DNA of 13,744 bases from assembly GCA_964544355.1 (NCBI GenBank), contig CAZJAI010000006.1:1-13744 (forward strand), read 5' to 3'. The notes under the pieces were generated by a model. It did no database searches, had not been told where the DNA came from, and saw only the letters and a list, made by a program, of their open reading frames with translations. The position numbers and the translations under genes were made by a program. Below are positions 6,970 through 12,327 of the stretch, piece by piece. Numbering within the stretch: the first letter of the stretch is position 1; each line of letters opens with the position of its first letter. This stretch comes from Chaera sp964544355 (GTDB lineage: Bacteria > Patescibacteriota > Saccharimonadia > Saccharimonadales > Saccharimonadaceae).

Positions 6970-7125
6970 ATGGGCCAACCCAAAAAACAAACCAGCCGGC
7001 GCAAAACCGGCCTGCGGCGCAGCCATCTGGTATTAAAGTTGGCCCGCGCGGTTAATGCCAAATCTCCCGTCAAAGTTTTGACTACCAAGCGGCATAACCC
7101 CAAAAAGCCCGTCAAAGCGGCTTAA
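6970..7125 (+). CDS. rpmF: Large-subunit ribosomal protein bL32, short form without zinc cysteines
   Basis: This 51-residue basic protein begins MGQPKKQTSRRKTGLRRSH, matching the bL32 N-terminus (usually M-V-P-K-K-x-T-S followed by R-R-S/A-H). The C-terminal half has no cysteines, so the CxxC pairs of zinc-binding bL32 are absent. It ends in a Lys/Pro-rich tail. The ATG at 6970 fits the conserved N-terminus. The open frame continues upstream to 6892, but those codons overlap the promoter and are not expected in bL32. It is an exposed structural protein of the 50S subunit. It lies upstream of nusB, 120 bases away, and may be co-transcribed with it. Confidence 0.85.
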   Translation: MGQPKKQTSRRKTGLRRSHLVLKLARAVNAKSPVKVLTTKRHNPKKPVKAA

Positions 7126-7133
7126 CGACGCAC

Positions 7134-7152
7134 CGGCCGCGCCGCCGTTTTT
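7134..7152 (+). terminator. Weak terminator-like hairpin after rpmF
   Basis: CGGC (7134-7137) can pair with GCCG (7141-7144) over a three-base loop, with T at 7148-7152. A competing, longer stem pairs 7138-7146 with 7166-7174 (nine pairs, one G-T) and has no T tract after it. The two are mutually exclusive and could form an attenuator-like switch, but either may be accidental in this GC-rich stretch. Confidence 0.3.
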
Positions 7153-7245
7153 AACAAAAGCCGCGGGTGGCGCGGGCGTACTCGATGAAAGAGTTCAAGG
7201 TGTTTTTAAAAGAAAATTAACAAACGGTAAGCAACCACAACAGCC

Positions 7246-7698
7246 ATGGCATCCAACAGGCATCTCGGGCGCATCATTGCTCTGCAAACGCTTTACGAGT
7301 ACGAGTTTAGAACCAGTTGCCACGACCCGTCGGTTTCGCTGGATGAAATTCTGCGGCGTAACCTAGGCCGGTACGAAGACGCGGTGCAAGACAAGCAGTT
7401 TGTCCGACAGCTGGTCAGCGGGGTAAGCGAGCAGGGCCCAGCGCTGGACGCCATCTTGCAACCCATAGCGCCGGAATGGCCGATAGAGCAGATAGCGCGG
7501 ATCGACAGGGTAATCTTGCGCATGGCGGTTTACGAGCTGAAAGGGGATCATAAGATGGTGCCTCCTAAAGTGGCCATTAACGAGGCGGTTGAGCTGGCCA
7601 AGGCTTTCGGCTCCGACAATTCCAGCAAGTTCGTCAACGGCGTGTTGGGCACCGCTTACCGCTCTCTGGTAAAGGAAGTACCCGATGCAAGCGCCTAG
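7246..7698 (+). CDS. nusB: Transcription antitermination factor NusB
   Basis: NusB is an all-helical RNA-binding protein. It pairs with ribosomal protein S10, binds boxA in rRNA leader transcripts and helps RNA polymerase read through. The 150-residue product has the family pattern: RHLGRIIALQTLYEYEF at the N-terminus (the usual R-x-x-A-x-Q-x-L-Y), ARIDRVILRMAVYEL in the middle (the I-D-R-x-I-L-R-x-A-x-Y-E-L signature) and PPKVAINEAVELAKAFG then SSKFVNGVLG near the end. Length is normal. The start lacks a clear Shine-Dalgarno site. Its 3' end overlaps the next gene by 14 bases, and that gene's ribosome-binding site lies inside nusB. Confidence 0.96.
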   Translation: MASNRHLGRIIALQTLYEYEFRTSCHDPSVSLDEILRRNLGRYEDAVQDKQFVRQLVSGVSEQGPALDAILQPIAPEWPIEQIARIDRVILRMAVYELKGDHKMVPPKVAINEAVELAKAFGSDNSSKFVNGVLGTAYRSLVKEVPDASA

Positions 7699-8182
7699 GT
7701 TTGAACGTTTTAAAAAATATTTTTCGCGTCGCAAACAGTCTATCGAAGAAGTTGTTCGCGAAGCTACCGCCGGAGGCGTGGTCTTTAGGCTGAACGAGCA
7801 AAAGCAGGTTGAAATACTGCTGATCCAAGATCCGCGCGAACGCTGGACCATCCCCAAAGGGCATATCGAAGAAGGCGAGACCGCCCAAGAAACGGCCGTT
7901 CGCGAAATAAAAGAGGAGGCCGGGCTGTCGGATACCGAGGTGCTTTGCTGGCTGGGCAAAATTCATTTTCGCTACCGTCGGCTAAAAACCCTGGTGCTGA
8001 TGACCACCCAGATTTATCTGGTGCGCGCCAAGGGCGACACCGACGCCATCAAAAAAGAGGATTACATGAACAGCATTCAATGGTTTCCCTTTAACGAGGC
8101 GCTGGATAAAATAGAGTACGAAGACATTGGCAAATTGATGCTGCTGGGTATGAAAAAACTGCGCCACATGAGGATTATATGA
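7685..8182 (+). CDS. NUDIX hydrolase, Ap4A hydrolase/MutT-like
   Basis: This 165-residue enzyme has a perfect NUDIX box at residues 59-81: G59, E65, R73-E74-I75-K76-E77-E78-A79-G80-L81. The preceding WTIPKGHIEEGE resembles bacterial dinucleoside-polyphosphate hydrolases and 8-oxo-dGTP diphosphatases, where W-x-x-P-K-G-H is typical. The substrate is therefore a dinucleoside polyphosphate or damaged nucleotide (inference). About 28 basic residues precede the domain (RFERFKKYFSRRKQS), which could contact RNA or membrane. AAGGAAG at 7672-7678, six bases before the ATG and inside nusB, supports the start. The stop codon overlaps the rnc start as ATGA (8179-8182), so translation is likely coupled. 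Its place between an antitermination factor and an RNA-processing nuclease hints at RNA or nucleotide quality control. Confidence 0.92.
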   Translation: MQAPRFERFKKYFSRRKQSIEEVVREATAGGVVFRLNEQKQVEILLIQDPRERWTIPKGHIEEGETAQETAVREIKEEAGLSDTEVLCWLGKIHFRYRRLKTLVLMTTQIYLVRAKGDTDAIKKEDYMNSIQWFPFNEALDKIEYEDIGKLMLLGMKKLRHMRII

Positions 8183-8916
8183 CCAAGCCGCCGTTTTACG
8201 TGGACGTTGCGCCGTATCAGGTTTTTGCCCGTGAGCGTTTGGGGATAGAATTTAAAGACCCGCAGCTGCTGGTCACTGCTCTGACGCACCGTTCCTACGT
8301 GAATGAGCACAAAAAAACCGCCCGCGAGCATAACGAGCGGCTGGAGTTTTTGGGCGACGCGGTGTTGGAGCTGGTGGTTACCGAGTATCTTTATAAGCAT
8401 TACGACGAGCCCGAGGGTATTTTAACCAGTTGGCGCTCGGCTCTGGTGCGCACCGAAAGCATTGCCGCCGCCGGTCAGGCGTTAGAGTTTGATCACCTGA
8501 TCCGTCTGAGCCGCGGCGAAAAGCGGGGCTCGCAGCGGGCGCGTCAACAGATTACCGCCAATACCTTCGAGGCGATCATCGGCGCCATTTATTTGGAACG
8601 CGGCTTGCCCGAGGCGCGGCGTTTTATCGAACAGCACATTCTGGCCACCCTGCCTGAAATTTTAACCAGCGGCAGCTGGCGCGATCCCAAGTCAAGGCTT
8701 CAGGAGGTCGCCCAAAGCACCGACGGCGAAACGCCGCAATACAGGGTGCTGGAAGAAAGCGGGCCGGACCACGACAAATTCTTTACTTTGGGAGTTTACG
8801 TGAAAGGCGAGCTGATGGGGCGGGGCGGCGGCCATTCCAAGCAAGTGGCGCAGCAAGAGGCCGCCCGGGCGGCTATCGCCAAATACGCCGCCAAAAAAGC
8901 CGCCGAAACAGATTGA
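8179..8916 (+). CDS. rnc: Ribonuclease III
   Basis: RNase III cuts double-stranded RNA, notably the stems that release 16S and 23S rRNA precursors. The signature NERLEFLGDAVLELV is at residues 52-66, with metal ligands Glu53, Glu56 and Asp60. The second half of the active site reads ANTFEAIIGAIYL: Glu131 is kept, but the position of E. coli Asp114 is Asn128. A C-terminal double-stranded RNA-binding domain runs from about DPKSRLQEVAQ (172) to AARAAIAKY. Length (245) is normal. ATG 8179 overlaps the upstream NUDIX stop as ATGA. The TGA stop at 8914-8916 lies inside the -35 box of the rpsP promoter. Confidence 0.96.
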   Translation: MTKPPFYVDVAPYQVFARERLGIEFKDPQLLVTALTHRSYVNEHKKTAREHNERLEFLGDAVLELVVTEYLYKHYDEPEGILTSWRSALVRTESIAAAGQALEFDHLIRLSRGEKRGSQRARQQITANTFEAIIGAIYLERGLPEARRFIEQHILATLPEILTSGSWRDPKSRLQEVAQSTDGETPQYRVLEESGPDHDKFFTLGVYVKGELMGRGGGHSKQVAQQEAARAAIAKYAAKKAAETD

Positions 8917-8942
8917 CAAGCGGCCGTTTAGTGGGATATACT
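8913..8942 (+). promoter_or_regulatory. Promoter of rpsP overlapping the rnc stop codon
   Basis: TTGACA (8913-8918), an 18-base spacer and TATACT (8937-8942). The rnc stop TGA (8914-8916) is inside the -35 hexamer. Transcription from about 8949 would give a leader of roughly 37 bases with only a weak purine stretch (AAAAAGAGACAGG) before the ATG. Confidence 0.8.
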
Positions 8943-8985
8943 GGCGCGGGTAAGTTTTTCTTAAAAAGAGACAGGTTTTAATTGA

Positions 8986-9384
8986 ATGTTAGCAATCAGG
9001 TTACAACGATTGGGGCGCAAGGGTCTGCCGGCATATCGCCTGGCGGTTCAAGAGGCGCGCCGCCATCCCAGCAGCGGCCGGATAGTGGCCTACGTGGGCA
9101 GTTTTGACCCTCATTCCAAAGCCGTATCGTTGGATAAAGAAAAGATTGAATTTTTTTTGAGCAACGGCGCCCAGCCCTCGCCCAAAGTGGCCCGTTTGTT
9201 GGGCCAGCAAAAAATTAAGCTGCCCACGTGGGTAAAAAGCACCGCTGGCAAAAAGTCATCGGTGCGCCATCCCGAAAAGCTGCGCAAAAACCGGCCGGCC
9301 GAACCGGCTGCCGCCAAAGCAGCCCCCGAGACAGCCGAACAGCCCTCTGACGGCGATCAAGCCGCCAGTCAGACCGAATCTTAA
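8986..9384 (+). CDS. rpsP: Small-subunit ribosomal protein bS16 with extended C-terminal tail
   Basis: bS16 stabilises the 30S body during assembly. The N-terminus MLAIRLQRLGRKGLPAYRL, followed by VQEARRHPSSGR and the block around YVGSFDPHSKA, is the family signature. DKEKIEFFLSNGAQPS and VARLLGQQ complete the roughly 80-residue core. A further 50 residues follow: a basic stretch (STAGKKSSVRHPEKLRKNR), then an Ala/Glu/Gln/Ser-rich, probably disordered tail. The protein is therefore 132 residues against the common 80-90. Tailed S16 proteins occur in other lineages, so this is a variation rather than a fusion. It leads the rpsP-khpA-trmD neighbourhood. Confidence 0.95.
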   Translation: MLAIRLQRLGRKGLPAYRLAVQEARRHPSSGRIVAYVGSFDPHSKAVSLDKEKIEFFLSNGAQPSPKVARLLGQQKIKLPTWVKSTAGKKSSVRHPEKLRKNRPAEPAAAKAAPETAEQPSDGDQAASQTES

Positions 9385-9391
9385 AAGATAT

Positions 9392-9411
9392 CCGGCGCCG
9401 CCTGGCGTCGG
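9392..9411 (+). terminator. Hairpin after rpsP, possible terminator without T tract
   Basis: CCGGCGCC (9392-9399) pairs with GGCGTCGG (9404-9411) over the loop GCCT, with one G-T pair. It is followed by TTCGGTT rather than a T run, so termination is uncertain. Confidence 0.4.
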
Positions 9412-9441
9412 TTCGGTTAAGCCGTCTTAAGCATAAGCCGT

Positions 9442-9470
9442 TTGCGCTGGAGCGGGCAAACGGCTACAAT
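9442..9470 (+). promoter_or_regulatory. Promoter of khpA embedded in a perfect inverted repeat
   Basis: TTGCGC (9442-9447), a 17-base spacer and TACAAT (9465-9470). The perfect 10-bp inverted repeat AGCCGTTTGC (9436-9445) / GCAAACGGCT (9456-9465) overlaps the -35 and reaches the first base of the -10. It could be an operator for a dimeric repressor or a terminator of the upstream transcript. Confidence 0.55.
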
Positions 9471-9511
9471 TAGATTGAAAAACAGGCAAGCTGAACAACT
9501 TATCGCAGAAG

Positions 9512-9517
9512 AAAGGA
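9512..9517 (+). promoter_or_regulatory. Shine-Dalgarno site of khpA
   Basis: AAAGGA, six bases before ATG 9524, fixes the start codon. Confidence 0.65.
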
Positions 9518-9523
9518 CCAAAC

Positions 9524-9940
9524 ATGCCCGAACCCACTACCATTGATCAGCAGTTTGTTGAATACGTCGTAAAATCGCTGGTTGGTCATCCAGATGACGT
9601 TTCGGTGGTTCGCAAAATCGACGAAAAGGGCGTACTGTTGGAGTTGACGGTTCATCCTGAAGATTTGGGCAGGGTAATCGGTCGGCGCGGCGGCACGGCT
9701 CAAAGCCTGCGGACGTTGTTGCGTGCCTTGGGCACCAAGAACGACGCCCGCTACAACCTGAAAATCATTGACAACGACCGCCCGGCAGACGAACAGCCAA
9801 AACCGGTGTCTGTCAAACAACCTTCAAGCGAGCCGCGCAAGGATGTGGAAGAACCCAAAGAAGAAACTGTGGAAGAACGCGAATCGGTGGCGGCTCGTAC
9901 CAGAAAAGAGCTTGCCGATCTTGACGACCTGGATATATAA
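9524..9940 (+). CDS. khpA: KH-domain RNA-binding protein KhpA with acidic C-terminal extension
   Basis: KhpA is a small cytoplasmic single-KH RNA-binding protein (formerly YlqC). In Gram-positive bacteria it pairs with KhpB/EloR and affects cell elongation and small-RNA biology. The KH fold covers about residues 7-83: FVEYVVKSLVGHPDDV, then LLELTVHPEDLGRVIGRRGG with the RNA-contacting GxxG loop at 53-56 (G-R-R-G), then AQSLRTLLRALG. The family is normally 75-80 residues. Here a further 55 residues, rich in Glu, Pro, Lys and Asp, form an acidic and probably disordered tail ending LADLDDLDI. The position between rpsP and trmD is the conserved one. The TAA stop (9938-9940) lies inside the TATAAT of the next promoter. 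Confidence 0.93.
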   Translation: MPEPTTIDQQFVEYVVKSLVGHPDDVSVVRKIDEKGVLLELTVHPEDLGRVIGRRGGTAQSLRTLLRALGTKNDARYNLKIIDNDRPADEQPKPVSVKQPSSEPRKDVEEPKEETVEERESVAARTRKELADLDDLDI

Positions 9941-9941
9941 T
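9912..9941 (+). promoter_or_regulatory. Promoter at the end of khpA, driving an intergenic transcript
   Basis: TTGCCG (9912-9917), an 18-base spacer and TATAAT (9936-9941). The -10 contains the khpA stop codon. No gene start follows within 180 bases; what follows is a structured AT-rich stretch and a terminator. Confidence 0.6.
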
Positions 9942-9947
9942 CTTAAA

Positions 9948-10085
9948 TCAGAAGTTCAAAACAAAACGTTAAATTAAGAACTTTCGCGCAAAAACAAAAA
10001 GCTCTGCTGCGAGCAAACCCGTAAAGTTTGAGAGCTTTATATATGTGTCTAAAAGCCCCTCCTTGAGTTGAGGGGCTTTTAGGTT
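9948..10085 (+). ncRNA. Candidate small RNA between khpA and trmD
   Basis: A promoter ending at 9941 and an intrinsic terminator at 10049-10082 bound a transcript of about 135 bases with no open frame of note. It can fold: AAGTTC near 9952 pairs with GAACTT near 9978. AAAGCTCT (9998-10005) pairs perfectly with AGAGCTTT (10031-10038), enclosing CAAAC/GTTTG. The terminator stem comes last. The sequence differs from the flanking genes in its A-rich linkers. It does not look like tmRNA, SRP RNA, 6S RNA or RNase P RNA to me. It could be a genuine small RNA, or simply a leader or read-through product. On the minus strand the 9998-10038 hairpin would be followed by TTTTTGTTTTT, so it could also terminate antisense transcription. 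Confidence 0.4.
10049..10082 (+). terminator. Strong intrinsic, probably bidirectional terminator before trmD
   Basis: CTAAAAGCCCCTC (10049-10061) and GAGGGGCTTTTAG (10070-10082) form a perfect 13-bp stem around an eight-base loop. The GC core, A tract on the left arm and T tract on the right arm let it work in both directions. Confidence 0.85.
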
Positions 10086-10111
10086 GCCGCTTTGGCGGCC
10101 ATAAAACCTGA

Positions 10112-10117
10112 TACAAT
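10112..10117 (+). promoter_or_regulatory. -10 box of trmD
   Basis: TACAAT, 11 bases before ATG 10129 and right after the strong terminator, so trmD needs its own promoter. No well-spaced -35 is visible. The predicted leader is only a few bases, and no Shine-Dalgarno site is present. Confidence 0.45.
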
Positions 10118-10128
10118 CTATTTTGATA

Positions 10129-10779
10129 ATGACGATTCAAACCATTTCGCTGCTGCCGGCCGTTTTTGAAACGGTGCTGGGTCAGTCGATGATGTTCAAG
10201 GCTCAGCAAAAACGCCTGGTTAAGTTTATTCATCACGACTTGCGCCAATACGGCATCGGGCCGCGCCGCCAGGTAGACGACAAGCCCTATGGCGGCGGTG
10301 ACGGCATGTTGCTGATGATAGAACCGCTCTGGCGTGCCATCAGCGAGGCCAAGCGCCTGGATCCTCGGGCGCGCGTGATTATTACCAGCCCGCGCGGTGA
10401 GCGCTGGCGGCAGTCGCTGGCCGCCGCTTACGCTGCCGAGCCGACCGGCCTGATTTTTGTTTGCGGGCGCTACGAAGGTTTTGACGAAAGGGTGATGAGC
10501 CTGGTGGACCATGCCTACTCGGCTGGTGACTTCGTGCTGACCGGCGGCGAGCTGCCGGCCCTGGTGATGATCGACAGTATTGTCAGGTTGATTCCCGGCG
10601 TGCTGGGCGGGGCAACCAGCGCCCAGATAGAAAGCTTCGCCGATGGCCGCACCCTTGAATATCCCCAATATACGCGGCCGGAAGAATTCAACGGCGCAAG
10701 GGTGCCGGAAGTGCTGCTTAGCGGCGATCACGCCGCCATTGCCCGCTGGCGGCAGCGCCAATCCAAAAAGTTATCTTAA
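10129..10779 (+). CDS. trmD: tRNA (guanine-N1)-methyltransferase TrmD
   Basis: TrmD makes m1G37 next to the anticodon of tRNAs that read CNN and some other codons, which prevents +1 frameshifts. It is a SPOUT enzyme with a trefoil knot that binds S-adenosylmethionine. The product (216 residues) has VDDKPYGGGDGM (49-60), VCGRYEGFDERV (111-122) and AGDFVLTGGELPALVMID (132-149), then RLIPGVLGG with the conserved Arg153 (E. coli Arg154). SFADG and YPQYTRPEEF follow, then LLSGDHAAIARWRQRQS. The E. coli catalytic Asp169 aligns without gaps with Glu168 here. The protein stops soon after WRQRQS and lacks the last 30-40 residues of the E. coli enzyme. ATG 10129 best fits the usual N-terminus; TTG 10123 is in frame and possible. 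RimM and bL19 genes, usual neighbours, are absent. Confidence 0.96.
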   Translation: MTIQTISLLPAVFETVLGQSMMFKAQQKRLVKFIHHDLRQYGIGPRRQVDDKPYGGGDGMLLMIEPLWRAISEAKRLDPRARVIITSPRGERWRQSLAAAYAAEPTGLIFVCGRYEGFDERVMSLVDHAYSAGDFVLTGGELPALVMIDSIVRLIPGVLGGATSAQIESFADGRTLEYPQYTRPEEFNGARVPEVLLSGDHAAIARWRQRQSKKLS

Positions 10780-11080
10780 AAATCGGCCGGGCCAAGAGAA
10801 CCGTTAAGCCCCGAGCCCCAGACTTTGCCGTTTAGAGGGACTCGGGGCTCTCGTTGAAAGGGGCCCTTTTGGTTGTTGTGGCGGATATTTAAAGCGATGC
10901 CCCGCACACTCGTTAATAAAAGTGTTTTTGGTTTTTGTGTTTGGAATCTCGCTTGCAAGACACTTTAGACCGCTGACGCCTTAAGCGCAAGCATTTTGTA
11001 ATAAAAAACAACATTTTCATCTCTGCCGTGATTGGGCTACAATAAAACCGTAAGTAAGAAGGGCGGAGGACGCTAGGCCT
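10780..11080. other. Non-coding stretch between trmD and sodN
   Basis: No credible gene is seen in these 301 bases. AGCCCCGAG (10807-10815) pairs with CTCGGGGCT (10841-10849), extended inside by CCC/GGG across one mismatch; it is not followed by a T run. ACACT (10906-10910) pairs with AGTGT (10921-10925), followed by TTTTGGTTTTT, a weak terminator. GCTTGC (10951-10956) pairs with GCAAGC (10987-10992), followed by ATTTTG. The right half is AT-rich and leads to the sodN promoter. A second small RNA is possible, but I see no good promoter for one. Confidence 0.45.
11038..11069 (+). promoter_or_regulatory. -10 box and ribosome-binding site of sodN
   Basis: TACAAT (11038-11043) has a modest -35 candidate, TTTTCA (11014-11019), 18 bases upstream. 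GGAGG (11065-11069) lies 11 bases before ATG 11081. No obvious operator (for example a Nur-type inverted repeat) is seen. Confidence 0.5.
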
Positions 11081-11479
11081 ATGTTCAAGCGATTTATCAA
11101 GCCGGTTTACGCTCATTGCGATATTCCGTGCGGCATTTACGAAACCGACACCATGACGCACGCCGCCGCGACCTGCCGGCGGATGGTTGAGTTGATTGAT
11201 CAGCAAAGCGGTGACGACTTGGCCGCCCGCAACAATTTTGCCCGCATGGTTTTGGTGAAAGAAAAACACGCCCAGACGGTTAAAGACCAGCTTTATATTC
11301 TGTGGAGCGATTACTTTAAGCCCGAACATCTCAAAGATCATCCCGATCTTCATCAAATTATTTGGCAGGCGGCCAAAACGGCCAGCCGGGTTAAGCAGAC
11401 CGTTGACATGGCCCTGGCCGAGCAGCTTCAGGCGGAAGTCGCCGAGGTGGCCCGCGTTTTTGCCAGCACTAAAAAATAG
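11081..11479 (+). CDS. sodN: Nickel-containing superoxide dismutase
   Basis: Ni-SOD converts superoxide to oxygen and hydrogen peroxide. The nickel hook HCDIPCGIY is at residues 12-20 (His12, Cys13, Cys17 here; His1, Cys2, Cys6 in the mature enzyme). The first eleven residues, MFKRFIKPVYA, must be removed so that His12 becomes the N-terminus and its amine and imidazole bind nickel. The helical body carries the family block LYILWSDYFKPEHLKDHPDL, close to that of Streptomyces Ni-SOD. Length (132) is normal. The downstream gene, eight bases away, encodes a SodX-type peptidase that would do the cleavage. A good Shine-Dalgarno site precedes the ATG. This is a stand-alone oxidative-stress operon with the enzyme and its processor together. 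Confidence 0.96.
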   Translation: MFKRFIKPVYAHCDIPCGIYETDTMTHAAATCRRMVELIDQQSGDDLAARNNFARMVLVKEKHAQTVKDQLYILWSDYFKPEHLKDHPDLHQIIWQAAKTASRVKQTVDMALAEQLQAEVAEVARVFASTKK

Positions 11480-11487
11480 TTTTTCTA

Positions 11488-12219
11488 ATGCTTGTTAGAC
11501 GGGTTGTCGGCGACAGCATGGCGCCAAGCCTCAGGGCCGGCGACATCGTGCTGACCTGGCGCCGCCCGCCGCAAAACGGCCATGTGGTGGTAGCATGGCA
11601 GGCTGGGCGCGAGGTAATCAAGCGCGTTGCCGCTGTTAAAAAAGACCGGGTTTATCTGCTGGGCGACAATCCGGATGTTAGCAGCGACAGCCGCGATTAT
11701 GGCTGGGTAAAAAGCGGTGATATATTGGGAGTAGTAATGCTGAGGTTTGGTACAGTTAAAGCCACTCGGGCACCCCGGCCGACCGTTCCGTCGCTGGTCG
11801 CTGTGCCATACGGTCTGGCCCTTTACACCGTGCTGGTACTGGTTTATCAGCTACTGAACGTTAGCGACCTGGCGTATTTTATTCAGTGGAAAGTTACCGG
11901 TGGCAACCTTTTAGCGGTGCGGCTGGCCGTCGTGGCGGTGCTTTTGGCCCAACTGCTGGCTTTACCGTTTTGGCTGCGCATGCGTATCAGCCCGGCGTTG
12001 CGGACGTTTAGCCTGGCCTGCGGCCTGCTTTTTTACGGCGGACTATTCATTTTTAACGCCGCGGCCTGGGTTTCGGGCATTAGCCTGGAGCGGGGCGCCA
12101 TGCTTTTTGGCTCGCTGAGTCCGCTGAGCGCCGCCGTTAGTTCGCTGGTTTTGCTGGCAGCTGCCGTTTGGTCGTACGCTATCCTTGACGGGCCCAAGGT
12201 TGCCGGCAGATTGAAGTAA
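11488..12219 (+). CDS. sodX: SodX-type Ni-SOD maturation peptidase fused to a four-helix membrane domain
   Basis: Residues 1-90 form a compact S26 (signal-peptidase-like) serine protease: GDSMAPSL holds the nucleophile Ser10, EVIKRV the general base Lys45, and LLGDNPDVSSDSRDYGWV is the conserved GDN/SxDSR block. SodX removes the Ni-SOD propeptide, and the gene lies eight bases after sodN. Stand-alone SodX is usually only 90-130 residues. Here about 150 extra residues follow, with four predicted membrane helices (about 102-123, 141-163, 171-193 and 207-233) and no family I recognise. Unlike typical signal peptidases there is no membrane segment before the catalytic serine, so the C-terminal helices are the only anchor. 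The peptidase side should be cytoplasmic, where Ni-SOD matures. There is no Shine-Dalgarno site, so coupling to sodN translation is likely. Confidence 0.88.
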   Translation: MLVRRVVGDSMAPSLRAGDIVLTWRRPPQNGHVVVAWQAGREVIKRVAAVKKDRVYLLGDNPDVSSDSRDYGWVKSGDILGVVMLRFGTVKATRAPRPTVPSLVAVPYGLALYTVLVLVYQLLNVSDLAYFIQWKVTGGNLLAVRLAVVAVLLAQLLALPFWLRMRISPALRTFSLACGLLFYGGLFIFNAAAWVSGISLERGAMLFGSLSPLSAAVSSLVLLAAAVWSYAILDGPKVAGRLK

Positions 12220-12239
12220 CCAATTACCTGATATATAAT
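12211..12239 (+). promoter_or_regulatory. Promoter of tRNA-Gln overlapping the sodX 3' end
   Basis: TTGAAG (12211-12216), a 17-base spacer and TATAAT (12234-12239). The -35 lies in the last sodX codons, immediately before its stop. Transcription from about 12246 would begin just before the tRNA. Confidence 0.75.
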
Positions 12240-12252
12240 CTTGCCTGCGCGT

Positions 12253-12327
12253 TGGGACGTGGCCAAGCGGTACGGCGCCTCGCTCTGGACGAGGAGATCG
12301 TAGGTTCGAATCCTACCGTCCCAGCCA
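12253..12327 (+). tRNA. tRNA-Gln (anticodon CTG)
   Basis: All arms can be drawn. The acceptor TGGGACG (12253-12259) pairs perfectly with CGTCCCA (12317-12323). The D stem is GCC/GGC. The anticodon stem is CCTCG/CGAGG around loop CTCTGGA with anticodon CTG (12285-12287), reading CAG. The T stem is GTAGG/CCTAC with loop TTCGAAT. The discriminator base is G12324 and CCA is encoded (12325-12327). The weak U1-A72 pair and discriminator G are typical tRNA-Gln identity features. The gene has 75 bases including CCA and its own promoter. Confidence 0.96.

Noticed and set aside
6822..7115. N-terminal extension of the lipoprotein frame up to 7115
   Set aside because: It would cross its own consensus promoter and the divergent rpmF gene, and would bury the signal peptide in the middle of the protein.
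7185..7220. Eleven-codon frame MKEFKVFLKEN before nusB
   Set aside because: It is too short to support, has no Shine-Dalgarno site, and chance frames of this size are common.
9943..10761. 272-codon open frame on the minus strand
   Set aside because: Antisense shadow of trmD; it also runs through the strong terminator and the candidate small RNA.
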